Of a stretch of 64,000 nucleotides of DNA, positions 10,107 through 21,100 are shown in pieces. The translations under genes and the position numbers were made by a program. Source of the stretch: Annulohypoxylon bovei var. microspora (Eukaryota; Ascomycota; Sordariomycetes; Xylariales; Hypoxylaceae); contig MU405250.1 of the NCBI GenBank assembly GCA_022836615.1, positions 62,001-126,000 on the forward strand, in the 5' to 3' direction. A model generated the notes under the pieces. The model saw only the letters and a list, made by a program, of their open reading frames with translations. It was not told the DNA's origin and ran no database searches. Within the stretch, counting starts at the first letter, position 1, and the number at the start of each line of letters is the position of its first letter.

Positions 10107-12419
10107 ATTTCGAATAGGATATCTAAAGGCTGAGACCAAGGCTAGGATACTGGTGGTAATTGGACAAGTGAGGAAATCGGCCACAAGGGCAACCTCTTGA
10201 CGACTGGGATCACATCGAAGTTGGGCAGGAAATAGAACGACGGGGGCAGGTTGAAGGGGGGTATCAGAAATATATTTTCTCAAACGAATATCTCATAATC
10301 CGGGGTAATGGGATAGCATCTTGACGCCGGCACTCCTCGTAAACAAGGATCTGCGCAACCAAAGGCCTGCCGGGACTAGCTTTGGGGGCTGATTAAGATT
10401 CGCGATAGATTTTTTACTGCGCTATTCTCGAAAGGAGAAAGATATCCGCTAGGGAAACCATGCCGTCGCAGCTTCGCTAACGAGCGTCGGAGTAGTTAAC
10501 TCGACTACTACTATGTAATAGCCCACATGATCGACAGAGTCGGAGGTCTTAAGGCGAGAGCTAGTCGGTTTACCCTCGGAGCATGGCTTTATTTTCGTAG
10601 GTGGACTTTTGGCAGCTGCATGATACACAGCCCAGGGGGTATAGAACACCGCATGTAGAAGCCGCGTAGGCAAGAATTCACTGCACCATCAACCTTATGC
10701 CTTAGAAGGGAAGGCTGTCTATGCAGTATTCTGACCCCGTCCCGGCCTGTCCTGCCTGTCCTGCCCGTCCTGCCCGTCCTAATGACACATGGTGTGGTAC
10801 GGTGTTTCCACGCCTCGGTGTAGTTGACGAACAGAGCTAACAGGTCCGTGCTAGCTTAGTCGACCAACAATGCGCGCGGTAGGTGACTAGAAAAGGCAAC
10901 TATTAATAAGGCCGACCATGCACTTGCATATTTTATCGATAAGAGATCGACTACTAGACCCGCCGAGTATGAGGCCGAAAAACCCGACTATTCAAAATAA
11001 TGCGGGGTCTGACCTTGAACACTAGCATTACGACGGCTTGAGGTTCGCCGTCTCAGACTCCGCCTTGGTGTGAAATACGTAGGATTCATGCGTTTCAACC
11101 TCCGACAGAATGGTACTATAGTGAGTTTTAGGTAAATTATCCTGTTTGCGTAGAAAATAACTGTGTAGGTAGGTAGGTATTGAATTACCTAAAAGAGAGG
11201 TTATGGAGATGGGGAATCATCATGGTCACGGGAAGAGCAAACGAAACGTTGCGGATAATGACGAGGAAAACTAGACAGTAACATGTTCTTGTTTGACATC
11301 CATTCGGGATAGAGAATAAATGCACTTGAATTATCTATAGTAGAGGAGGCAGGAGAAGTCAGTCAATATCGACTAGACTAATATGCGGAAGATGAAGGGT
11401 TGAAGGTTGAGTTGAATGTTTGAACATTAATAGCGGACTATCTTCTAAATGGCTTGGCGCGCAAAGGCCAGCTGCTGAAATGACGCACAGCAAATTAGGG
11501 GGTTGCGTCACGTTGTAAAAGGGGTACATAGGTACATCTCTTTTTGTCCCAGCCTCTCAGCCTCAACACACTTCAACGTCACCCGGCATCACAAATCTCT
11601 AACTGCGCAAATAAAGCACTTCGGAAACGGAAACGAACTTATTGCATGAAGGTTGTGTGGGAGTCATCAGTAAATTATGATTCCTATTTATATGCGACTT
11701 TTCCTCAGAACCAGAACCCCGTGAACGCCATGCAAGAGTATCGAGAGTCTGCGTCTTAGATGTAGAGCAATAGAGGAAGAGGAGTAGAGCCCACACCAAC
11801 TCGTCTCGCGTTCTTGAGAAAGAAAATTCTTTGGGCATTTATGCTATAGGCAATTTACTATCCTAACTCGTGCGAGTTAGAAATATAAATGCCAACATAG
11901 CCCGATCCTTGACACGGTCTGGGCGATATCCGGGTCTCCTCAGAAACAAGAAAGAAAGAAAAGAACCATTCATAGGAGAAAGAAACAACCCAAGAGCCAT
12001 CCAGTCCGACCAATTCATTTTTACCGCCTGCATTTTCGTAGGAGGTATCCCCTGTAGGTCGTGTTTAACATCTGCATGGAGAATAGGTTAGTTATCGAAC
12101 GCTCATGTGTTTTGAGTTGTTTAATCATTGAATTGGTGTATTTGACTTACTCAACCTTCAAGACCGAGACGAATCTCTAATGTGTAGTATTGCGAGGCGA
12201 ACAATGGTGCCCTGTGTTTACATTAGCGGATGTCGTGGTCTATATGTGCAAGAAAACTCACTAGTTAGCAGAAACCATCGAGAAAACGACGGATCGCATA
12301 AAGAGAAACCAGAATGTTCCACAGGATAGGAACATGAATGAGTAGTCTAAGGCCATTAGTCAATTTGCGCGCGCGGCCGGCACTTATAGGGGCCTTACCG
12401 ATATGTAGGGGCGTACCCT
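10107..12419. other. Intergenic 2.3 kb
   Basis: Upstream of the rhodopsin-type gene and downstream of the Pro/Gln-rich gene. It contains a 9-bp tandem repeat at 10745-10780 and TAGGTAGGTA motifs near 11165. The short ORFs at 11544-12091 have no family features and no splice support. I see no gene. Confidence 0.5.
10745..10780. repeat. 9-bp tandem repeat, four copies
   Basis: Four consecutive units of GCCYGTCCT, two with T and two with C at position 4. Confidence 0.85.
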
Positions 12420-13883
12420 TCAGTCGGCCAATCGTACGGCGTAGAAGATACCACCAGGCAAGACGTACCAACGGCAATCTCCCATGTTGTCGATGCCAAA
12501 CCGGTTACGGAGAGTCCACTCTCCATCAAGTTCTCGGCAGTAGTACATACGGGACGGGTCGGGATCGGCGGGGGCGATGTCCTGACCCTCAAGGGCCTTG
12601 TTGTTCATAGCCGTATGATACTGCTCCAACTGGACTTCCATTCCAGTCTTGCCAATTCCCATGATGTCCGGAGCAGAGCTCACAGGGAAGGCGCCAGGCA
12701 TACCGCTAGGTCCGGCTACCTGGGGCTGACCCATCATAGGAGGGAATGCGCCGGGCTGGGTGGCAACCGGAGCTGGCTGAGCGATGTGAACACCGGGCTG
12801 ACCCTGAACGTAGACGGGTTGCTGGGAACCTTGCTGCTGCTGATAAACGATAGGATTGCCGGCGACACCAGAGGCCTATAAAGAGACAAAACGTTAGCTT
12901 ATATCTTCAAAGATGGTGACGTAGGGATATGCGCATCGACAAAAAAGGAAGATCTGGAAACTATATCCATCAGAAAAGGAGAGTAGTGGCGCGCATTCAC
13001 TCGCCCGGTATCTTTGCTTAAAGTTCGACTTGAGACTTGCATTATGGATGTAGTAGACAGGCTGGGACGAGCCCTGTTGCACGGCATAGTATGTGACAGG
13101 TTGGGCGATGGGCAAGACCATTGATGATGAGTCTTGGGTGAGAATGGCAGATACCTGTTGAACGGGCATATATTGGACTGGTGCATTGCCAGGAGCGCCG
13201 TCTTGAGCGTTGGCAGTTCCAATAACCTGGTAAAGGTGACCCTCGATGGTCACGTACTGACCACCAGCGACGTTGTTGTTGTTGTCGAAGCGCGGGTGGT
13301 AAGTGTGCGGGATTTGACCATAGGTGGTGTCAGGCACGGGAGGTTGAAAGTGCTGGCCCTGGTTGGGCATGAAACCAACGTACGCCATAGCTGGGGCTTG
13401 CTGGTGGCTTACGGGAGACACGAACTGAGGGACGACCTGAGGCGGCTGGGAGAAGCCCGGCGGGTAGACTTGAGGCGGTGCGGTTCCAGGGATCTGATGG
13501 CCTAGGTGCGACTGCGGACCAGAGGCCGGGTTGACACCGTGGACGGTGTTGGGGTTATTGTTGTGGTAGACTAAACCGACGCCGGGGATATTGGTGACAA
13601 TTTGGTCAAAACCAGGTCCGGATGTCTGATAGCCTGATTGAGTGGTGTTGGATGTGTCGGTGGCGGCGGTGGTATTGACTGGACTACCAGATGCGGTCGC
13701 GACAGGCTTGCTGACTGGTATGTCTGTGTCGCGGGCAGTGTTCTTGCGGTGATTATTTGACGAGGTGGATGTGTGGGAGGTAGAGGTCGAAGGGTAAGAA
13801 GAAAAAGATGAAGAAGAACGTTGCTTGGTTTTAGGGTCTGATTTGGCATCTCCAGGTTTGGGGTTCTTAGGAGGGGCAACCAT
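12420..13883 (-). CDS. Pro/Gln/Asn-rich protein with conserved C-terminal segment, function unknown
   Basis: Two exons, 13883-13041 and 12875-12420, give 432 residues. The 165-bp intron is best read as GC-AG: AAT|GCAAGT donor, GCTAACG branch point, TATAG acceptor. The join gives YYIHNASGVAGNPIVY in phase 0. The N-terminal 60 residues are Ser/Thr/Lys-rich. The middle is rich in Pro, Gln, Asn, Tyr and Val and predicted disordered (runs such as QPPQVVPQFVSPVSHQQAPA). The last 80 residues are more structured: a GIGKTGMEVQLEQY segment, then DPDPSRMYYCRELDGEWTL, then a tail ending CRWYVLPGGIFYAVRL. I have the impression that a related tail occurs in uncharacterised Sordariomycete proteins but cannot confirm it here. 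No catalytic motif, signal peptide or membrane segment is visible. Disorder plus a short globular end suggests a scaffold or RNA/protein-binding role, which is inference only. Confidence 0.75.
12876..13040 (-). other. GC-AG intron
   Basis: The donor GCAAGT matches the GC-type consensus (G)CAAGT and is the donor that keeps the frame. The acceptor has a standard GCTAACG branch point 20 nt upstream. No GT donor nearby gives an equally good join. Confidence 0.6.
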
Positions 13884-14225
13884 GGTGAGTGATGGTCAGG
13901 TGGTGACAATTGTATGGGGCACACTTGGGCAGTGACTTTTCAAGTGAACCTTGAAAAAAAGATTTTGGATTGGAAACAAGTGCCCACACAGTGGTCAGGG
14001 TCAAGTGGTTCTTTCCTTGAAAGTGGAAGTGGTGAAGTTACACACCAATCTTCTAATTGTGTGACTTTTGGAAGTTCCAATCAAGAATCTTCAAATGTTT
14101 TGGTTGGTTTGGGAGGTTCCAAGATTGATCAGAGGTGTAAGTGGAAAGTGGGAAGGAGAGAAAGGATGAACCAGTGCAAGATAACCAACAAAGCAAGAAG
14201 GAAAGGTAACAAAATTCGAGTCGTT

Positions 14226-14577
14226 TTAGCCATTGGGCTTGAGGTAGGAAAGTGCCCAGGTGCTCTCGACATATTTGTCTTTCCTCGTCACTTTATCCCC
14301 AACTTGGGAATCGTCTTCCCGTGTTTGCTCACCAAGGATATCGTAGCGGCTTGTGTGGCGCGCTTCGACCTAACGAGATATGCGCGCAAACCACTCACCT
14401 AGGTACCTGGATCCTAGGTTGTATTGAAATCACAGTGAGTTTAGAGGAAAAGTAATACTTACGGTGTCTCTCGTCACCGCGATCCATCTAGATCCATCCC
14501 ATACGTATTGGCGGGTTCGTTGTTGTCGTGCACGCTCCTCTTCGAGGTAGACGTCGTCAACGTCCCAGCAGCACATG
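14226..14577 (-). pseudogene. Small coding-like gene with an apparent +1 frameshift
   Basis: Two segments look coding. An ATG at 14577 opens MCCWDVDDVYLEEERARQQ. After CAACAAA near 14520 the coding-like frame shifts by one base to TRQYVWDGSRWIAVTRDT, ending at 14463 with a GTAAGT donor. An intron at 14370-14462 ends in TTAG. A second exon, 14369-14226, then reads on in phase 0 for 47 codons (VEARHTSRYDILGEQTREDD ... LSYLKPNG). The three pieces would give about 85 residues with many charged and aromatic residues. In the single frame that crosses without a break, the upstream part reads as Thr/Ser-rich sequence starting after a possible acceptor at about 14608. So either there is an upstream exon in that frame, or the gene is frameshifted or carries a one-base sequence error in the AAA run. 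I do not recognise the family. Confidence 0.4.
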
Positions 14578-14607
14578 TTGGCGTCGGGCTGTCGTATCTC
14601 TGCTTCA

Positions 14608-16821
14608 CTAGGTGAAAGATAAAACGGTACAATGACAATAGAAGGCTGTGACGTAAATGTGAAAACGGATCAAAATCACAGAAACGGCAGGTTTAGGAGT
14701 TTGTTGGTTTCTGGGGTGAAGGTTGATAGTACTTAGTAGGTAAATAAGTAAAGATATGTATGGAGGAAAGTTATTTAGTATTCGTGGTCGGGGAAGGGAC
14801 AATGCGTTATGATTCGATGCTCGTGGGAATAGACCTCTTCTTCAAGGACCACCAAGAACAATAGTGCGAAAACTACGAATAAGAAGAGTAAAATTGTTTG
14901 TTGCTGGTCTTTAGATCTGCTTATAAAATATTAAGTCGACGTTAGACTAAGCATATTAAAACATACAATGTAACCAAATAATTGTGGTTGGTTGCAGGCT
15001 TGTATTCAGTCTCGTCATAGGAAAAGGGATCCTAGGTTTGCAACAAGTATTCAGTTAACCACCCTATTACTTACAAAACTGGAACAAGAACAGAGTGGCG
15101 AACGGTTCCCGAAGACAGCATATCAATAACATTTTATCTGTCTGCCGTTCCTCCAAATTATCCATATTCTCGAACGAACGACCACAAACCAAGCACTGCC
15201 ATCAATGTAATCTCCACAACACACAACTCGCCCACACACACTAGACCAAGAGGTGCCTGGTGATGTGATGAAACGAAAACCCACTACTCCTGTACTGAAA
15301 AGTTGTCCCATGTACGACTTCGTGTTTTGTTTGTCTGTATCCTCGGGCATTGCCTCGATGCAGCTGCTTGTACCCCTCCCAAGTCTGTTGCCTTGTCAGA
15401 TTTCGATCCACTGCATGTTATCAAGCGACTTGTATGATTTTCTGGCTGGCTGGGCCATTTACCCCGTTGAGGGACCAGATAGGGAAGGGGAAGTTGGGTG
15501 TGATATGTCTTTGTCGAAGGAAAAGAGAGTTCCGGTCACTTACAGGTCCGTCTATCTGGCAGTTCAATTCTGTATTAGAGTGGGTATCCCTAGTCAAGTC
15601 AGTTAGTTATAGATGTATAGGGAAAACCATGAAGAGTTAGATGGAAATAATCTGGAGGGACTTACAATGCTTGATATACCTAGTATGTATGTGTTTGGAT
15701 GTGATTGGGTTTTCGGAGCAGGCCCCCGAGGCGGGATCTTAGTAGGGGGGGAGCTATTGTTTCCCCAAGGAAAGAGATAAAAGGAGGCAAGGTTATGAAT
15801 CGGAAATTATACCGGAAACATAGGTAACCACCGGGGTAGAAAGGTTCGGCAGCTCCGCCGAATGTCAGTTGAACTGGCCGTTGTGATGGCTGAACGCGTT
15901 GCTCTAGCCAACCAACCCAAGCACCCCCCATCGGAGCTCCGACCCGCCTCAGGTAGTGTAAATTGAGAAGATTTGTGAAAGAAGTTCAGTTTAAAACTAG
16001 TTTCGTTTCTCGTTCTCCAGAATATAGTGTCTGGCACGTTAATGTAGTGACGAGAGTGATTTGTTGTCCAGGACCGTCATCTAGGAAATTTCCTAACGGT
16101 TGTCGTATTAATATTTTAATGTTTATTTCCATACCTAGGTGAGTAGGTAGGTAAAAGATTATGACATTGTTAATGTCTAGAAGGACGTGTAGTCCAAAAT
16201 AGGGAAAGGATGTCAAAAGAATGCCGGCAGTAAATAATACTGTTTAAAGTTGGAGAAAAAATGTTGAAAGGAAAAAGGGATCGTTACCTATGCTGGCGCT
16301 GTACATTAAAATTCTAATGTACCTAGGTACCCAGGAACCATTCACATTTATTCACCTGGGCAATCGGTCACCGCCCAGTTTACAATAGACAGGGTAAATA
16401 GGTAAGTACCTAAAGGTCAAAGTACCTAAGGTATCAACCCTATCTCCACATCAATAATGGCGACGAACCCCGTTCTTGCTGATATCACGCGTCGTAGCCT
16501 TTCAGCGAGGAATAACCAAGACTTGTTCAAAATTGACAATTCAATTCCGTCCCGTAGTTGACTTGAACGCCTACCGATCCACCACCATAGATGCTTTCTA
16601 TGCACTTGACCGCCTATTTTATACACTTGTCCAGCCGGAGGAGAGATCGTCTATCGCTTCACACCTAACTCGGCGACTTTGTTCACCCAATTATATCAAA
16701 GTATCGTATGGCACATGGCCTCATTGTCGAGTGTGATATCATACATAATCGTACCCGATTCCCCGATTCCTTACTCCAGCCGAGTATTATTTTGTCTAGC
16801 ATCTGGCAGATGTTACTAGGT
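14608..16821. other. Intergenic 2.2 kb
   Basis: Upstream of the small gene at 14226 and downstream of TIM23. ORFs of 75-117 codons at 15123-15640 have no recognisable motifs. ACCTAGGT palindromes lie near 16132 and 16316. No gene was identified. Confidence 0.5.
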
Positions 16822-17574
16822 TTAAAGGTGTTGCTCATGTCCCCTCATCTCTGGAGAAAGCAGGACTTTTCGGGCAACCTAGTACAAGTTAGCGGTGATC
16901 ATACAGTTGAGGCTCAGGTTTCGTACCGCCCATGCTCCCGCCGCCGAAGCCACAATACCTCCTGATATCAACATCGGTCGGACTCCCCGGGTACTTTTGA
17001 ATAGCATGCCACTTAAACCACCCGCTGCAATCGTGTTCGCAGAGTCATGCTTCCCTCTGATATAGCCAATACCCGAATTGAAACAGTTGTATGTGATGGC
17101 AACGACGCCGGCAGAATTTCCGAGGAATGGACCTCTTCGTGTTACGGCATTAAGGACCGAGTTCAGGCGTAATTTTGGTGGTTGGCCTGCCGACCTCCTC
17201 AGACCTTCTTGAAGTCCCCATGCACCTCCTAATGACAAGGCTGTCAGATATGTAATGCCGGTTCCATAACATAAGTCGTCACTGAATCCTCGAGAAGGGA
17301 TTGCCGATTGTGCGCCGGGGAGGTCTGACAGAGCCGAATCTTCTAAGCTTAAGTACTCTAGACTCTCCTTGTCCAGACCCGCAAGAGGATGTAGTAGCGA
17401 CGGGTCGGCGAAAGCGGAACTTTTCAAGAAAGAATCTACGCCTTGCACCTCTTGCGGGTTAAAGGAAGTTGGGGAGAAGGTATCGGTTTGCGCGGGCGTT
17501 GAGGTGGAGCTTGACGTAGAAGACGATGATTGTTGAGAGGACTTTCGTCCGGTGAGCGCATCCCAAATTGACAT
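16822..17574 (-). CDS. TIM23: Mitochondrial inner-membrane translocase subunit Tim23
   Basis: Two exons, 17574-16927 and 16878-16822, with a 48-bp intron (GTACGA donor, CGCTAACTT branch, TAG acceptor) near the 3' end, give 234 residues. The first 100 residues are the soluble Ser/Gln-rich intermembrane-space receptor part. Four hydrophobic helices of the Tim17/22/23 fold follow: GTGITYLTALSLGGAWGLQE, GNSAGVVAITYNCFNSGIGY, ANTIAAGGLSGMLFKSTRGV and LISGGIVASAAGAWAVARK. The GxxxG-type spacing and the loop RGKHDSANTIAAG are typical. Tim23 forms the TIM23 channel for presequence proteins together with Tim17, Tim50 and Tim44. The length fits fungal homologues (about 220-250 aa). It shares a 581-bp divergent promoter region with TRM732. 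Confidence 0.93.
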
Positions 17575-18155
17575 GCTGCTAGGTGCAATTCTGATTTTGT
17601 AGGATCGAACAAAAGAGAGACTGCTGGGTTAGGAGCGCTCGTCACCGCGTCACTTCTCGCAGGGTGCGGGATCGCAATTCTTAAAGTGGGTTGAAAATGA
17701 TTGAAGCTTCAACAGATAAAAAAAAGTTTCAATTGCGTAGATAGAGACCGATAGAAAATTGATAATGGTCCGTGCATCGGTCTAAGGGTACCTAGGTACG
17801 TACCTTAAAACTTAAACCTAAAATTCTTTAATGGCTTTTTTCTACGCCTCATTAATCGCATAATGAAATATCACAAATGAATTAGGTACCAAATTCAATC
17901 TTTCATATCGAACCACGATTTTTTATAGAAATTATATCTATTTGACTGCCTCCATGGGTACATTTCATTTGAGAACACCTAAAGGCTGTAAAACTCTTTA
18001 AACATGGCTGTTAGATTACCAGTCTGCTCATATCCTCTTCTCCAGCCTTCAGCCAATGATATGTCGAAATCTAGGAGAGGGTACTTCAGAACCAAGGTAG
18101 TATGAAAAGGGGAGAGAAACCGCACTTTCACTCGGAGCCATTACTTAAAATCACA
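17575..18155. promoter_or_regulatory. Divergent intergenic region TIM23 / TRM732
   Basis: 581 bp between the two start codons, so it should hold both promoters and leaders. A TACCTAGGTACGTACC palindromic cluster lies at about 17788-17804. No clear TATA box could be assigned. Confidence 0.5.
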
Positions 18156-21100
18156 ATGGAAGCTTCGATACTTTCTAGGGTCGGAAAGACTGACTTCAAT
18201 CCAAAGCATGCTGTTTCTTGGCTTGAGGGTCAACCTGAAGAACTACAGCTATGGTGAGTCTAGACCAACTCAATTAAGCTGGTCTTATATTTATAGAGAT
18301 TTCTTAGGAAAGCCGTTTTCGAAGAACTCATACTATGTGCATCAAGACCGAAACAATCTTCGGGGAATACTTGTGGGAAACTTTACGGCTTTGTTGAGCA
18401 ATGCTCGAAGTCTTCTAAGCCCGCGCTGCGAAACTTTGCCTTTGCAGAGAGCACTGCTTTGAGGCTTTTCAACTTTTTCATGGAATGGAATGAACAAGAT
18501 TCTCATAGATCTATGAGGCTCGTCCTCGATTTCCTCGTATACTTCATATCCAATAACCCTACACCAGATGTCGGCGCCTCCGTCAGGGATGCTATATTGA
18601 ATAACACCATATCTACGATTACACAGCAATCATCTCGGCCATCGGTAAAGTCCGCTATCGCTGCTTTGGACTACCTCATCCAGAAGAAACTAGTATACTT
18701 ATACAGTGTCTTAGAAATCTACAAAGATATTCACAATTTCCCCTCAGACGAGAACGCTCTCTGGGATAGTTTTATCGCCAGGGTTTTCACTTGGATGGAG
18801 CTACATCATATATGCTCTGTAGCTGGAAAACTTCTCGTTACCGTCTTCACCAGCCCCTGGTTCGAGGATAGAGATGTTAGGCACCAACCTAGATCCTGGC
18901 ATGGATTCATTTATAAGGCCTTGCAAATGAATCTTGATTATCTTGAGCCAATCAAACTTTACATTTTTGTACCATTATTCAAAACTGATCGAACTGGCTC
19001 CTTAGTTTATCTTCACCATCTCTTTTCGCTGCAGAGACTCAATAGCCATGACAGCAACGGCCTAGATCCTAATTCTATGCTATGGCTTGCTATGCTTGAA
19101 GCAGGAAAGAAAGTCGGGGTAGTAGATGAACCGGGTCGTGGTAAGTTGTCCATAGTAGATATCTAAATCCGTTAGGACTTCGCTAATGGACCCAAAGAAC
19201 CCGAGCCAAATTCTCAATCGGCTTCTCAACTTCGAGCAGACATACTTGAGAGCGTCTTATGCCATGACTCTTTTGAAGCACGGTCCTCAGCCGTCTCTAT
19301 TCTCATAGCATCATCATCTACAACAAAGCCATATACTGCAGAAGCTCTAGAGCTACTTAAAAAGCATCTGCCGTCCTTCCACGAAGATTCCGATCCAAAG
19401 ATGCGCTATGATGTGCTAGGCCATTCAAGGAATATGATCAAGCGAATCCAAAGTACTGTCGAGTCGCTACGGCGCGAAGTCGAACGAACTTCGAAGAAGA
19501 TTAACAAAATAGGTCTGAGCAAGGTTTCCCCTAAAGTGTTCACGGAAGCCAAAGATAATCAACTTCAGAAGCATCAAGAGGACACGATCGTAGAGCTTTG
19601 TGCCACGTTACGTCGACATGAAGCCTTCGTTTCGTGGTACGTAGGCTTTCTAAAGGACGAACTCTCTCCTACTACATCCTATCAGAGGCATATTACTGCA
19701 TTGAAAGCAATAGTATTTATCATTCAACCAACCATACCACAAGGATCCAATGCGGACATTTCTTCTGAACTAAGGAGTTTGCTTGTCGACACAACGTGGT
19801 TCCGATCTGTCTTAGATCTCATCATGGACCCATTTGATGATGTAAGGGAGACCGCAGCTTCACTAGTAATGTCACTTTGGCCTGAAAGCAGAGACTCGCG
19901 CCTTCGAGAACAGATAGGTAGACTAGGAAGAACACCTATTGAAGAACTTCGGAGCTTTTGCTGTAAAGCGGATGAGCTTGCGCGGAGGACAGCTCGTGCC
20001 GATCACTCTGATGGCGCCGCTCGATCATCTGAGCTCCTGTGTCGTTGGAGTACGAATACGGAGGAAAAAATATCAATTCCTTTTGAAGTATTGTCGAAAC
20101 TCGAGGCAAAGCTCTCTGCAGCCGAGAATGACTTGGCCACCGCGGTACTCCAAGCTCCGGTGCATGGCAGCTTTGCGTCTCTCCGGTAAGTATTTAAACA
20201 TAGTTACCCCTCATATAAATGAGCGTCTACTAATTCGAAAAGCTATATATGGGGCTCGCTCTCAAGCATCAAGTACTCCGAGATAGACCTCAAGACACTG
20301 GCAGAACTACAGGACCGTGCTATTGCGTGCTGCTGGAGAATATGGAATACTGTGCGACACGTTCTTTGTGACGATTCCCCTGAAGGCCATCTTCCCGAAG
20401 AGCTTGAAGAAGTCGAGGGGCTCGATACTAAGGACTTGCTTAGTTACAGCTTTCGAGCGATTCACGAATCAAGGTAAGACACCAATCCATACCTGCTTAT
20501 GAGTTATGAGCTAGATATTGAGTATTATTAGCAATTTGATGCATACAATTGCAAACAATGGCCGCCACAACCGAGCACACGGACTTCTAGCTCCTTCGAG
20601 GCAGAATTTTGAGTCAATTGGGAGACTAACATTTGACGAACTGTCAAATTTGCGACACCGAGGAGCATTTACAACTGTATCCCAAACATTCACTAGCTGT
20701 TGTCAGCTTGTGAAATATTTCCCAGTCGAGTCAAATGACGATTCCAATCTACTAGATGAATGGTACACTGTTGGTGAAACTCGGAACTTCCAAATTACAA
20801 GCATATGCTAAAATATCTATTAGGGAGCCTTAGCTTGTATCAATACACAAGCGTCGACGACCCGAAGATCAGCTGGTATCCCAGCCCTCATCGTCGGCAT
20901 ACTCTCCTCTAATTCAGAATGCCCATCTTTCGAAGATGTTATTCATAACCTACAAGATATTAGTCGCCAACCAGCGCTCGTATCCGAGACTGATGGGTCG
21001 ATGTTACCCCAAGTACACGCTTTGAATTGTATCAAGGACATATTCAAGAGTTCATACTTAAGTAAAAGAGCAGAGCCCTACCTCACTGATTGTCTTCAGT

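Noticed and set aside
15123..15640. Overlapping ORFs on both strands (75-117 codons)
   Set aside because: No motifs, no splice-supported extension and no promoter-like context.
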